A DNA stretch of 64,000 nucleotides from Maribacter sp. BPC-D8 (GTDB taxonomy: Bacteria; Bacteroidota; Bacteroidia; Flavobacteriales; Flavobacteriaceae), in NCBI RefSeq assembly GCF_035207705.1, contig NZ_CP128187.1:372001-436000 (forward strand), written 5' to 3'. Of this stretch, positions 8,827 through 18,796 are shown piece by piece (the first letter of the stretch is position 1; each line of letters starts with the position of its first letter). The notes under the pieces were generated by a model, which was not told the origin of the DNA, did no database searches, and saw only the letters and a list, made by a program, of their open reading frames with translations. Position numbers and translations under genes: made by a program.

Positions 8827-10122
8827 CTAAGATTTCAAAAGAAAATCTTTGAGTCCGTCATAGGTTGAAATCTTAATAGATTTTTTAGTTTTTCCCATTA
8901 CTTTTTGAATCTGTGCTGGAATTTCTAATTTAACATGAAGCGTTTCTTCAACAATATCTAAGAACTTTACAGGGTGTGCCGTTTCTAAGAAAATACCATA
9001 AGTATCAGGGTTTTGTTCTTGATATTTTTTCAAGCCCAAGTAGCCGACAGCACCATGAGGATCAGCAATATATCCGTTAATGTTGTAAATTTCCTTTAAG
9101 GCTTCTTTTGTTTGATTATCATTAAAAGGATAAGAAGAAAGATTCTCTTTTAGAGCTTCAAAATTATCTTGGAATAAATGTCTTATTCTAATAAAGTTAC
9201 TAGGGTCACCAACATCCATAGCATTAGAAATAGTAGCAGTAGAAGGTTTAGGAGTATACTCTTTTGTAAGCATAAACTGCGGTACAGTATCGTTCACATT
9301 AGTAGAAGCTATAAAGTGCTTTACAGGCATGCCTAAGCGCTGAGCAACTAAACCAGCGCATATATTTCCGAAATTACCGGAAGGTACAGAGAATACAATT
9401 TCTTTACCTTTAGATTTCGCCTGTTTGTAAGCAAATAAGAAATAAAATAACTGTGGTAACCAACGAGCAACATTTATAGAATTCGCGGAAGTCAATTTCA
9501 TATGATCAAGAAGCTCTTTATCTAAAAAGGCATTCTTTACCATTGCTTGGCAATCATCAAAAGTACCATCAACTTCTAAAGCGGTAATATTTTTACCTAG
9601 CGTAGTTAATTGTCTTTCTTGAATATCGCTCACTTTTCCGCTAGGGTAAAGTATAACTACGTTCACACCAACAACACCTAAAAAGCCATTAGCAACGGCA
9701 CCACCAGTATCGCCAGAAGTAGCTACAAGTACGGTCACTTCATTTTTTGTAGACCTAGAAAAATAGCCTAAACATTGTGCCATAAAACGAGCACCAACAT
9801 CTTTAAATGCCATGGTCGGACCGTGAAAAAGCTCTAGAGTTCCAATATTGGGAGTGATTTCAACTACAGGAAAATCAAAATCTAATACCTCATTTAAAAT
9901 ATCCTTCAATACATCGTCTGGAACAATACCCGATACAAATTGTTGTATTGCCTTAAAAGCAATTTCTTCGTTAGAAAAAGTTTCTATTTTCTCGAAAAAA
10001 GAACTTGGTAACGGATTAACTTCTTCCGGAAAATACAAACCTTTATCAGGTGCAATACCATTGACTACGGCAGTATCAAAAGAAACTTCGGGTGCTGTAT
10101 GATTTAGACTATAGAATTTCAA
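8827..10122 (-). CDS. thrC: Threonine synthase
   Basis: 431 residues of the pyridoxal-phosphate fold II family; converts O-phosphohomoserine to threonine. The PLP lysine is K107 in FHGPTMAFKDVGAR, and the phosphate-binding SGDTGGAVANGF and SVPSGNFGN segments are present. It is the third gene of the thrA-thrB-thrC operon, 41 bases downstream of thrB, and so falls under the control of the leader at 13625-13717 if transcription is continuous. Confidence 0.97.
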   Translation of the reverse strand: MKFYSLNHTAPEVSFDTAVVNGIAPDKGLYFPEEVNPLPSSFFEKIETFSNEEIAFKAIQQFVSGIVPDDVLKDILNEVLDFDFPVVEITPNIGTLELFHGPTMAFKDVGARFMAQCLGYFSRSTKNEVTVLVATSGDTGGAVANGFLGVVGVNVVILYPSGKVSDIQERQLTTLGKNITALEVDGTFDDCQAMVKNAFLDKELLDHMKLTSANSINVARWLPQLFYFLFAYKQAKSKGKEIVFSVPSGNFGNICAGLVAQRLGMPVKHFIASTNVNDTVPQFMLTKEYTPKPSTATISNAMDVGDPSNFIRIRHLFQDNFEALKENLSSYPFNDNQTKEALKEIYNINGYIADPHGAVGYLGLKKYQEQNPDTYGIFLETAHPVKFLDIVEETLHVKLEIPAQIQKVMGKTKKSIKISTYDGLKDFLLKS

Positions 10123-10163
10123 GCTGAATATTTTTAAATGTTATGAATGTACTGCTGCTGAAC

Positions 10164-11090
10164 TTATAAAAGTTTAACGCCTTCCATATTAATTTTTGAT
10201 ACGTGTATTTCGTAAGCAATACCGATTTTATTGTAAACCGTTTTCATTGCTTCACCTACTTTTAATGCAGTTTCGTTTCCTTTACTAAAAGCAAAAATTG
10301 ATGGTCCGGATCCAGAGATACCAGAGCCTAAAGCACCAGCTTCTAGAGAAACCTTTTTTACTTCATCAAAACCAGGAATCAATATAGAACGAATAGGCTC
10401 TACAATATGATCTTCTAATGAGCGACCAATCAAATCATAGTCCTCTTTAAATAATCCGGCAACTAAGCCACCTACATTACCCCATTGTTTAATTCCGGTT
10501 TCCATAGAAATAGTTGTTTTCAGAATCTTTCTAGAATCTGATGTTTTTATTTCTATCTGAGGATGGATTATTGTTACATATAGATCTGACGGTGCAGGAA
10601 TATCAATAATGTCTAACGGACTGTAACTACGCACCAACGTGAAACCACCAAATAGGGCAGGGGCTACATTATCTGCATGAGCAACATCACTTGCCAAACG
10701 TTCGCCTTCCATGGCGAATTTTACCAGTTCGGTTTTACTGAATGGGTTACCCAATAAATGGTTCATTGCCCAAACAGCACCTGCAGCACTTGCAGCGCTA
10801 CTACCAATACCACTACCAGGTTTTATTTTTTTATTGATTTCAATTTCGAATCCGCCTTCGTAATCAGATGCCAATAAAAAGGCATTACCAGCCACACCGG
10901 CAACATTGTTCAAGGTTTCTTTTGGTAAATCTTGTCCAGTCAATTTGGTGATTCTAATCCCTTTTTGAGAAACTTTTCTAACTATCATTTCATCACCGAC
11001 CGAGTCTAGGGCAACGCCTAGAACATCAAATCCGCATGAAACGTTTGCAACTGTAGCAGGACAAAAAACTTTAATTTCGTTTTGGCTCAT
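10164..11090 (-). CDS. thrB: Homoserine kinase
   Basis: 308 residues, full-length GHMP-family kinase that phosphorylates homoserine for ThrC. The GHMP motif KPGSGIGSSAASAAGA lies around residues 90-105, and the C-terminal GSGISGSGPSIFA motif is present. It lies 23 bases downstream of thrA and 41 bases upstream of thrC, in one operon. Confidence 0.97.
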   Translation of the reverse strand: MSQNEIKVFCPATVANVSCGFDVLGVALDSVGDEMIVRKVSQKGIRITKLTGQDLPKETLNNVAGVAGNAFLLASDYEGGFEIEINKKIKPGSGIGSSAASAAGAVWAMNHLLGNPFSKTELVKFAMEGERLASDVAHADNVAPALFGGFTLVRSYSPLDIIDIPAPSDLYVTIIHPQIEIKTSDSRKILKTTISMETGIKQWGNVGGLVAGLFKEDYDLIGRSLEDHIVEPIRSILIPGFDEVKKVSLEAGALGSGISGSGPSIFAFSKGNETALKVGEAMKTVYNKIGIAYEIHVSKINMEGVKLL

Positions 11091-11113
11091 AATGAATACT
11101 CTTGTTATGGAAC

Positions 11114-13555
11114 TTAGAAATTACCAATTCGTATAATATCTGCAAAAATACCAGACGCTGTTACTGCAGCACCGGCACCAGCACCTTTGATGATCATTGG
11201 TTGGTTAGGGTATCTTTCTGTGTAAAAAAGCACGATGTTATCGCTACCTTCTAAATTATAGAAATCATGCCCTTTTGGTATTTCTTGTAAACCTACACTT
11301 GCTTTTCCATCATCGAACTGAGCAACATATTTCAATTTGCTATCTGCATTTTTTGCACTAGTGTATAAGGACTGAAAATGAGCTTCATTTTGTATTAAAG
11401 AAGCAAAAAATTCATCGTTATTGGCTGTATTTAAACTTTCTTCAGGTAAAAATGGATTGTTGGTAATATCACTGATTTCCAATTGATTTCCGCTCTCACG
11501 AGCTAAGATTAAAATTTTACGCATTACATCAACGCCACTTAAATCTATTTTTGGATCAGGTTCTGTATATCCCTCTTCTTGAGCTTGTTTTACCACATCG
11601 TGAAAGGTGGTTTTATCATTGAAGTTATTGAAAACAAAGTTTAAACTTCCAGAAAGAACTGCTTGAATTTTAAGAATTTTATCTCCCGATGCAATAAGGT
11701 GTTTTAAAGTATCAATTATAGGTAGACCAGCGCCCACATTAGTTTCGAATAAGAAAGGAGCGTTATATGTTCTTGCTAAAGATTTTAGATGTGAATAGTT
11801 TTCAAAAGCAGAAGAACAAGCAATTTTATTACAAGTAACTACAGAAATACTATTACCTAAATATTCGCTGTACGTTTTAGAAACCTCTTCACTTGCTGTA
11901 TTATCAACAAAGATGCTATTTCTATAGTTTAGACTATTTACTAATTCTAAAAATTTAACCTTGTCGGCTTTTTCACCTGCCGCAAGTTTTGCTGACCAAT
12001 CATTTAAGTCTATCCCTTTTTCATCAAAAAGCATAGTTCTAGAGTTGGACATTCCTATTACTCTAATGTTTAATTTTAAATTTTCTTTTAAGAATTTACG
12101 TTGCTCTTTAATTTGCTCCAGAAATTTAGCGCCTACATTACCAACACCCATTACAAATAGGTTTAATTGTTTAATGTTTTCTTCAAAAAATTCTTCATGC
12201 AAGGCATTCAGTGCTTTTTTGACATCCTTTTCATCTATAATACAAGAAATATTTCTTTCAGAAGCACCTTGGGCAATCACCCTAATATTAACATTGTTTT
12301 TACCAAGGGTGCTGAACATTTTACCGCTCAATCCTTGATGGCTTTTCATATTATCACCTACTAAGGCAACAATTGCTAAATCTTTTTCGGGCAATACTTC
12401 TTTTATACGACCTCTTTCAATTTCATATTCAAAAGCTTCATTTACAATATTTACTGCCTTTTCAACATCATTGGCAGAAATACCAACACAGATAGAATGC
12501 TCAGAAGATGCTTGTGTAATTAAAACCACACTAATATCTGCTTGAGAAAGAACTTCGAAAAATCGTTTTGAAATTCCTGGTATGCCTACCATTCCCGGTC
12601 CTTCTAAAGAAAGCAACGCAATATTGCCAATATGGCTGATACCACGAACGGTCTTTCCTTTTTCATTTTTAGATTTTGTAATTAATGTACCAGCTTCAGC
12701 AGGGCTAAAAGTGTTCTTAATGACAATAGATATCCCTTTCGATAATACAGGTTGTATAGTAGGTGGGTAAAGTACTTTAGCGCCAAAATGAGACAGCTCC
12801 ATAGCTTCCTCATATGAAATATGCGGAATAGCTTTTGCTTGCTTTACCATTTTTGGGTTCGCAGTATACATACCACTAACATCTGTCCAAATTTCTAAAA
12901 CATCTGCATCAATAGCAGCAGCATATATTGCTGCAGTATAATCAGAACCACCTCTGCCAAGAGTAGTAGATACTCCTTCTTCTGAAGTAGCTATAAACCC
13001 TGGGCAAACGGTTACTTTCTTATTTGAAGCTTTGAAATAATCTACGCAGTTAGCATTAGTTTTTTCAAAGTTTACCACGTTCTTACCGTTAAGCTTATGT
13101 GTAATAATGAGCTCTCTACTATCTTTAAATTCAGCGTCTAATTTTTCGCTAACAAGGTATTCGCTAATAATGTAAGAAGAAAGAAGTTCGCCGTAGCTTA
13201 CTATTTTGTCGGATAATTTTGGCGTTATTTCTCCGATAAAATAAGCACCTTCTAAAAGCGTTTCTAATACGTTAAACTCGCTTTTAACTTTGCTAAGTAC
13301 TTTGCTTTGTGCCGTTACAGGTATTAATTCTTTAATGGTAGAAAGATGTCTTTCTTCTAATGTGCTAAGAATTTCTTTGTAAGATTGATCTTGGGTAGAA
13401 GCTAATGATCCAGCTTCTAATAATAGATCTGTTACACCGCCTAAAGCTGAAACAACCAGAATAATAGGGTCGTTGTACTTAGAGATGATATTTTTAATTT
13501 TAATTATATTTTCAGGTTTGGCTACAGATGAGCCACCGAATTTTAGAACTTTCAT
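11114..13555 (-). CDS. thrA: Bifunctional aspartokinase/homoserine dehydrogenase
   Basis: 813 residues, the normal size of the ThrA fusion. The aspartokinase part starts with KFGGSS (residues 5-10), the tandem ACT regulatory region lies around residues 310-455, and the homoserine dehydrogenase part begins at FVMGVGNVGAKFLEQI. It catalyses the first and third steps from aspartate to homoserine and is probably feedback-inhibited through the ACT domains. First structural gene of thrABC. Its start codon is 70 bases after the stop of a Thr/Ile-rich leader ORF. Confidence 0.97.
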   Translation of the reverse strand: MKVLKFGGSSVAKPENIIKIKNIISKYNDPIILVVSALGGVTDLLLEAGSLASTQDQSYKEILSTLEERHLSTIKELIPVTAQSKVLSKVKSEFNVLETLLEGAYFIGEITPKLSDKIVSYGELLSSYIISEYLVSEKLDAEFKDSRELIITHKLNGKNVVNFEKTNANCVDYFKASNKKVTVCPGFIATSEEGVSTTLGRGGSDYTAAIYAAAIDADVLEIWTDVSGMYTANPKMVKQAKAIPHISYEEAMELSHFGAKVLYPPTIQPVLSKGISIVIKNTFSPAEAGTLITKSKNEKGKTVRGISHIGNIALLSLEGPGMVGIPGISKRFFEVLSQADISVVLITQASSEHSICVGISANDVEKAVNIVNEAFEYEIERGRIKEVLPEKDLAIVALVGDNMKSHQGLSGKMFSTLGKNNVNIRVIAQGASERNISCIIDEKDVKKALNALHEEFFEENIKQLNLFVMGVGNVGAKFLEQIKEQRKFLKENLKLNIRVIGMSNSRTMLFDEKGIDLNDWSAKLAAGEKADKVKFLELVNSLNYRNSIFVDNTASEEVSKTYSEYLGNSISVVTCNKIACSSAFENYSHLKSLARTYNAPFLFETNVGAGLPIIDTLKHLIASGDKILKIQAVLSGSLNFVFNNFNDKTTFHDVVKQAQEEGYTEPDPKIDLSGVDVMRKILILARESGNQLEISDITNNPFLPEESLNTANNDEFFASLIQNEAHFQSLYTSAKNADSKLKYVAQFDDGKASVGLQEIPKGHDFYNLEGSDNIVLFYTERYPNQPMIIKGAGAGAAVTASGIFADIIRIGNF

Positions 13556-13624
13556 GTTGTGAAATATTGACTTTGTAATTTAAGATATGGTGTAATTAAA
13601 CACGGGTACGGAGAAAGATTGTTT

Positions 13625-13717
13625 TTAACCCCAAAGGGTGAAACATGCCGTAGCTGTACCATAAGTAATAGTAGCTGAAGTGAAATCGAATGTTATGTCT
13701 GTTTTATAGCAGTCCAT
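13625..13717 (-). CDS. Candidate threonine/isoleucine leader peptide of the thr operon
   Basis: A 30-codon ORF read on the minus strand from ATG at 13717 to TAA at 13627-13625. Eight codons are Thr (positions 6, 9, 13, 16, 18, 21, 23, 27) and two are Ile (8, 17), clustered in the middle and second half. The peptide begins MDCYKTDITF and ends CFTLWG. It starts about 14 bases after the expected transcription start of a consensus Bacteroidota promoter and ends 70 bases before thrA. This is the layout of thr leaders in enterobacteria, where ribosome stalling at Thr/Ile codons controls attenuation. The coding content is seen directly; the regulatory role is inferred. No classic U-tract terminator was found between leader and thrA, although GGTAC and ACGG inside the leader could pair in competing ways with CCGTACC downstream. 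Confidence 0.8.
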   Translation of the reverse strand: MDCYKTDITFDFTSATITYGTATACFTLWG

Positions 13718-13737
13718 AAATACTAATGGTTGAAAAT

Positions 13738-13768
13738 CAAATGTAGTACATTTGGTATCTTAATCAAA
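13738..13768 (-). promoter_or_regulatory. Promoter of the thr leader/thrABC operon
   Basis: On the minus strand TTTG (13768-13765), 19 bases, then TACATTTG (13745-13738): an exact match to the Bacteroidota consensus in both boxes and in spacing. Transcription would start near 13731, just upstream of the leader ATG at 13717. Confidence 0.75.
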
Positions 13769-13823
13769 TGATTCCACAATTTTTTACGGAATCGTTACTT
13801 TTTAGCTGTAAAAAAAATAAAGA

Positions 13824-15371
13824 ATGAAATTATATAGTGCAAAACAGATTTATAAGGCAGATCAGATTTCTATTAAAAAAGAGGAAATAGGCAGTAATGA
13901 ATTAATGGAACGCGCAGCCTTGCAGCTCTTCAATTGGATACATTTGCGTATGCAGGGTGCACCTGTAAAAATACATTTATTCTGTGGTATTGGTAATAAC
14001 GGGGGAGATGGTATTGCTCTTGCCAGACATCTTGTAGATCACGGTTATAATGTAGAAGTGTATGTTATTAATTATAGTGAGAAGCGCTCAAAAGATTTTC
14101 TAATAAATTTAGATAGACTGAAAGATCGTAAGGTATGGCCACATTTTATGAATTCTGATGATGAACTACCAGAAATTGGTAGGGATGATATTATTGTAGA
14201 TGGAATTTTCGGAATAGGATTAAATAGAACACCAGAAGCATGGGTGGTTAAGGTAATTCAGTATTTAAATAATTCTCAGGCATTTATTCTTTCTATTGAT
14301 ATTCCTTCGGGACTATTCACTGATCAAGGTCCAGAAGATTTTGATGCTATTATAAAATCTAATTTTGTATTGAGTTTTCAAACTCCGAAACTGATATTTT
14401 TCTTACCAGAAACAGGAAAGTACATAGATCAGTGGGAAGTTTTAGATATCGGACTTGATCCAGAATATTTAAGAGTTACGGAAACCGATTATGAATTAAT
14501 AGGAAAGAATGAGGTACTTACCATGTACAAGCCACGTGAGAAATACGGGCATAAAGGTACTTACGGGCATTCATTAATAATTGGTGGTAGTTATGGTAAA
14601 ATGGGCTCTGTTTGTCTGTCGTCTAAAGCTGCGCTTTATTCAGGTAGCGGTTTAGTAACGTCTTTTGTTCCAAGAATAGGTTATAACATTTTGCAGACCT
14701 CATTACCAGAAATTATGGTTTTAACCGATGCTAATGAAAATGAGCTAACGGATATAAAGTTTGATTTAGAGCCGTCAGTTATTGGAGTAGGTATCGGAAT
14801 AGGAACTAGTGAGACAACCGTTAAAGCTTTATCTGGTTTTCTAAAAAGTAATAAGCTGCCATTGGTACTTGATGCCGATGCACTTAATATTCTTTCTAAG
14901 CATAAAGATTTATTAAAAGAATTACCAGAAGATTCTATTTTGACTCCGCATCCAAAAGAACTGGAACGTTTGATAGGAAAATGGAAAGACGATTTCGATA
15001 AACTTGCGAAAGTCAAGAAATTTTCAAAAAAATATAAATGTATTGTTGTAATTAAAGGTGCGCATACTGTAATAGTACACAACACAAAAGGTTATGTGAA
15101 CACAACTGGTAACCCAGGTATGGCTACAGCAGGTAGTGGTGATGTGTTGACCGGTATAATTACAGGTCTAAGAGCTCAAGGTTATTCTGCTTTAGATGCA
15201 GCAATATTCGGAGTCTACTTGCATGGTAGAGCAGGTGATATTGCGGTAGAATCTACAGGTTTTCAATCTTTAACAGCATCGCATCTAATAGATAATTTAG
15301 CTGGTGCGTATTTAGATTTATTTAAAATGCCCGAACAACCTGTAGTAGAAGAAGAAAATCAACCTAGTTGA
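13824..15371 (+). CDS. nnrD: Bifunctional NAD(P)H-hydrate epimerase / ADP-dependent NAD(P)H-hydrate dehydratase
   Basis: 515 residues with a YjeF-N epimerase domain (GIGNNGGDGIALARHL, then LSIDIPSG) fused to a ribokinase-like dehydratase domain (HPKELERL, then NPGMATAGSGDVLTGIITGL). It repairs hydrated NADH and NADPH: the N-terminal part interconverts R and S epimers and the C-terminal part dehydrates the S form using ADP. It is transcribed divergently from the thr operon. The stop codon lies inside a terminator hairpin. Confidence 0.96.
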   Translation: MKLYSAKQIYKADQISIKKEEIGSNELMERAALQLFNWIHLRMQGAPVKIHLFCGIGNNGGDGIALARHLVDHGYNVEVYVINYSEKRSKDFLINLDRLKDRKVWPHFMNSDDELPEIGRDDIIVDGIFGIGLNRTPEAWVVKVIQYLNNSQAFILSIDIPSGLFTDQGPEDFDAIIKSNFVLSFQTPKLIFFLPETGKYIDQWEVLDIGLDPEYLRVTETDYELIGKNEVLTMYKPREKYGHKGTYGHSLIIGGSYGKMGSVCLSSKAALYSGSGLVTSFVPRIGYNILQTSLPEIMVLTDANENELTDIKFDLEPSVIGVGIGIGTSETTVKALSGFLKSNKLPLVLDADALNILSKHKDLLKELPEDSILTPHPKELERLIGKWKDDFDKLAKVKKFSKKYKCIVVIKGAHTVIVHNTKGYVNTTGNPGMATAGSGDVLTGIITGLRAQGYSALDAAIFGVYLHGRAGDIAVESTGFQSLTASHLIDNLAGAYLDLFKMPEQPVVEEENQPS

Positions 15372-15380
15372 TTTTCTTTT
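15351..15380. terminator. Terminator hairpin overlapping the nnrD stop codon
   Basis: A perfect 10-bp stem (agaaaatcaa at 15353-15362, loop cctag, ttgattttct at 15368-15377) with T runs on either strand. It sits between the nnrD gene and the converging small gene at 15379-15777, so it is probably used in both directions. Confidence 0.75.
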
Positions 15381-15777
15381 AAGAGTTAACTCTTCTTTTT
15401 ACCCATTTTAAAGCATTATCAAATTCAATGAAAAACTTCATTGGTTTTTTGTAAAACAATTTTTCAATCTTAAAGTTATGCATGTCAATTTCTTTGACAG
15501 AAACAATAGCAAAAGCTTTAAGGTTGTCTAGTTGTTTTAGATAGTTGTAAATGGTAGGGTCGATTGCAAATGAATTTTTGCGCAGACTTATAAAACCAAA
15601 GTTTTTATCTCTAAAGTGAATTTCAGATATACCAATAATTTGATAAGCTCTTTCTAAAGTTAATGTAGCTCCCTCATCAAAGATGGATACCATGTAGTTA
15701 TCATATACTTGAATTTTTCCTGTTTCTAATTCGTATTCCCTTACAATTACCTTCTTTTTGGTAGATCCAATCTTCAT
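15379..15777 (-). CDS. Conserved hypothetical protein, STAS/SpoIIAA-like
   Basis: 132 residues, no signal peptide or membrane segment. The alternation of strands and helices and the pattern AYQIIGISEIHFRDKNFGFI then a C-terminal FFIEFDNALKWVKRR helix recall the STAS-like protein families common in flavobacteria. The function is not known. It is monocistronic between two hairpins. Confidence 0.6.
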   Translation of the reverse strand: MKIGSTKKKVIVREYELETGKIQVYDNYMVSIFDEGATLTLERAYQIIGISEIHFRDKNFGFISLRKNSFAIDPTIYNYLKQLDNLKAFAIVSVKEIDMHNFKIEKLFYKKPMKFFIEFDNALKWVKRRVNS

Positions 15778-15930
15778 TCTATTCGTATTAATATAGTGTG
15801 TCTGAAGCGAAAATATAAGGAACTAGATTCTCTGAGTAAATTTTTAGTTTAAACGCGAAAATATCGTTCATACTGCGTATGGCTACTATTCAATGTGTTT
15901 TAATTCTTACAATAAAAAATGAATTGTACG

Positions 15931-15961
15931 AAAAAGGAGCCCTATGTAGGGCTCCTTTTTT
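15931..15961. terminator. Terminator downstream of clpC
   Basis: A 14-bp perfect inverted repeat (aaaaaggagcccta, tg, tagggctccttttt) with A and T runs at the ends. It lies 24 bases beyond the clpC stop codon on the minus strand. Confidence 0.85.
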
Positions 15962-15984
15962 ATATTCCAGTAAAGTGTAAATAC

Positions 15985-18537
15985 CTATGTTTTAGGCGAT
16001 TCTTCCTCCGCTTTTTCAATTTTAATAGTCAATTCTTCACTTTTCTTGTCAAGATCGATATAAATGCTATCTCCCTCTTTAAGTTTAGAATTTACTATTT
16101 CTTCCGCAAGGGCATCTTCAATATATTTCTGAATTGCTCTTTTAAGCGGTCTAGCTCCGTACTGTTTGTCAAAGCCTTTCTCTGCGATATAGTCTTTAGC
16201 TTCATCCGTAAGGTTCAAGTGGTAACCAATATCTTTGATTCTCTTGAACAACTTAGCCAGTTCAATATCTATAATCTTATGTATGTCTTCTCTCTCTAAT
16301 GCATTAAATACGATTACATCATCAATTCTATTTAAGAATTCAGGAGCAAAAGCTTTCTTTAAAGCATTTTCGATAACACCTTTTTGATGTGAGTCTTCTT
16401 GTGACTTTTTGGCAGAAGTACCGAAACCGACACCTTGACCAAAGTCTTTTAATTGTCGTGCGCCAATATTAGAAGTCATTATTATAATGGTATTTCTAAA
16501 ATCGATTTTGCGACCAAGACTATCTGTTAAGAAGCCATCATCCAATACTTGTAAAAGCATATTGAATACATCAGGATGAGCTTTTTCAACTTCATCAAGC
16601 AGAATTACAGAGTAAGGTTTTCTTCTAACTTTCTCAGTTAATTGACCACCTTCTTCGTAACCAACGTACCCTGGAGGAGCACCAACTAATCTAGAGATGG
16701 CAAACTTCTCCATATACTCACTCATATCTATACGAATAAGTGCGTCTTCAGAATCAAAAAGTTCTTTAGCCAATACTTTAGCTAGTTGTGTTTTACCAAC
16801 ACCTGTCTGTCCTAAAAATATAAACGAACCAATCGGCTTGTTAGGATCTTTAAGTCCAGCTCTATTACGTTGAATTGCTTTAGAAACTTTAGCGACAGCT
16901 TCGTCTTGTCCGATTACGTTCGATTTTATAAGATCTGGTAATCCGGCTAACTTGTTACTTTCTGTTTGTGCAATTCTATTAACAGGAATTCCACTCATCA
17001 TAGAAACTACATCGGCAACATTATCTTCGCTTACAGTTTCTTTGTTAAGTTTACTGTCATCTTCCCAACGTTCTTGAGCGATAGCAAGTTCCTTTTCTAG
17101 ACTTTTCTCGTCATCACGTAGTTTAGCAGCTTCTTCATATTTCTGCTTTTTAACAACGCTGTTCTTAAGTTCGCGTACATCTTCTAATTTCTTTTCCAAC
17201 TCAAGAATTTGTTTCGGAACGTCCATATTAACGATGTGCACACGAGAGCCAGCTTCGTCAAGAGCATCAATAGCCTTGTCTGGTAAAAAACGATCAGTCA
17301 TGTACCTACTTGTTAATTTAACACAAGCTTCAATAGCCTCGTCAGTGTAGGTTACATTGTGGTGATCTTCATATTTACCTTTAATGTTATGTAAAATTTC
17401 AATCGTCTCGTCAATAGTAGTTGGTTCAACAATTACTTTTTGAAAACGTCTTTCTAAAGCACCATCTTTTTCAATATACTGTCTGTACTCATCAAGGGTA
17501 GTGGCGCCAATACATTGAATTTCACCTCTTGCCAATGCTGGTTTGAACATGTTAGAAGCATCTAAACTTCCAGTAGCTCCACCTGCACCTACAATAGTAT
17601 GAATTTCATCAATAAATAAAATGACATCATCATTCTTTTCTAGCTCGTTCATTACTGCCTTCATTCGCTCTTCGAACTGTCCACGGTATTTTGTACCGGC
17701 AACTAAAGAAGCAAGATCAAGAGTAACAACTCTTTTGTTGTAAAGAATTCTAGAAACTTTTTTGTCAATTATACGTAAGGCAAGACCTTCTGCAATGGCA
17801 CTTTTACCAACACCTGGCTCACCTATAAGTAATGGGTTGTTCTTTTTTCTTCTACTAAGAATCTGAGAAACCCTTTCTATTTCTTTTTCTCTACCAACAA
17901 CAGGGTCTAGTTTATTTTCTTCTGCCATTTGAGTAAGGTCTCTACCAAAATTATCTAATACCGGAGTTTTAGATTTTTTTGCACCTTTCTGGCTAGAAGC
18001 AGCACCAAAAGTGCTTTCCTTACCTTCGTTTGTGTCTTCAGAATCACTAGGAAAAGATTCGGCCGTTGGGCCATCTACCATATCGTCGTCGCTTGTAATC
18101 ATAAATTTAAACTGTTCCTTGACGCCATCATAATCAACTTTTAATTTATGTAAAAGCTTTGTAGTAGGGTCGTTTTCATTTCTAAGAATACAAAGTAAGA
18201 GGTGAGCGGTATTAATAGAAGAACTTTGAAAAAGTTTAGCTTCTAAAAATGTTGTTTTTAATGCACGCTCTGCTTGTCTTGTTAAGTGCAAGTTCTTTTT
18301 ATCTTTTTGTACGCCACTAGCGTTTGGGTTAGAAGGGCTAAGTATTTCTACTTTTCTACGTAGGTGTTCCAGATCAACTTCTAAAGCATCTAAAATGCTT
18401 ATAGCCTTCCCGTTTCCATCTCTAAGAAGCCCTAGCATGAGGTGCTCGGTACCGATAAAATCGTGACCAAGTCGCAATGCTTCCTCCTTGCTATAAGCAA
18501 TTACATCCTTTACTCTTGGGGAAAAATTATCATCCAT
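15985..18537 (-). CDS. clpC: ATP-dependent Clp protease ATP-binding subunit ClpC
   Basis: 850 residues, full length for a class I Hsp100. Two Clp-N repeats occupy about residues 1-145. Two AAA+ domains follow, with Walker A motifs GEPGVGKS (about 240) and GQTGVGKT (about 575). Between them is a UVR-type coiled segment (KQKYEEAAKLRDDEKSLEKE), which marks ClpC rather than ClpA or ClpB. It unfolds proteins for ClpP. Single gene with a terminator behind it, divergent from gyrA. Confidence 0.96.
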   Translation of the reverse strand: MDDNFSPRVKDVIAYSKEEALRLGHDFIGTEHLMLGLLRDGNGKAISILDALEVDLEHLRRKVEILSPSNPNASGVQKDKKNLHLTRQAERALKTTFLEAKLFQSSSINTAHLLLCILRNENDPTTKLLHKLKVDYDGVKEQFKFMITSDDDMVDGPTAESFPSDSEDTNEGKESTFGAASSQKGAKKSKTPVLDNFGRDLTQMAEENKLDPVVGREKEIERVSQILSRRKKNNPLLIGEPGVGKSAIAEGLALRIIDKKVSRILYNKRVVTLDLASLVAGTKYRGQFEERMKAVMNELEKNDDVILFIDEIHTIVGAGGATGSLDASNMFKPALARGEIQCIGATTLDEYRQYIEKDGALERRFQKVIVEPTTIDETIEILHNIKGKYEDHHNVTYTDEAIEACVKLTSRYMTDRFLPDKAIDALDEAGSRVHIVNMDVPKQILELEKKLEDVRELKNSVVKKQKYEEAAKLRDDEKSLEKELAIAQERWEDDSKLNKETVSEDNVADVVSMMSGIPVNRIAQTESNKLAGLPDLIKSNVIGQDEAVAKVSKAIQRNRAGLKDPNKPIGSFIFLGQTGVGKTQLAKVLAKELFDSEDALIRIDMSEYMEKFAISRLVGAPPGYVGYEEGGQLTEKVRRKPYSVILLDEVEKAHPDVFNMLLQVLDDGFLTDSLGRKIDFRNTIIIMTSNIGARQLKDFGQGVGFGTSAKKSQEDSHQKGVIENALKKAFAPEFLNRIDDVIVFNALEREDIHKIIDIELAKLFKRIKDIGYHLNLTDEAKDYIAEKGFDKQYGARPLKRAIQKYIEDALAEEIVNSKLKEGDSIYIDLDKKSEELTIKIEKAEEESPKT

Positions 18538-18796
18538 ATACTATATTATCTTCTATAAAATTACTAAATATGATTCAATCAATGGCAAATACCGTACCTA
18601 TAATCGTTAAAGTTATTGTAAAACCCATTAAATGTGCGACTCTGAGCACGAAAATGAGCGTATATAATGGAAATTAACATTTATTGGGCATGTGTTAATA
18701 AAATTTGATATAATTAAAACGACTTAGTCTTTAAACGCTTAGGATTTAAGTATATTGGCATGCTTTTTTACTAATTAAAAAACATAAGATTTTAAG

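Noticed and set aside
13556..13624. Classic rho-independent attenuator between the thr leader and thrA
   Set aside because: I could find only short, mutually exclusive pairings and no stem followed by a T run, so a terminator is not listed as a feature.
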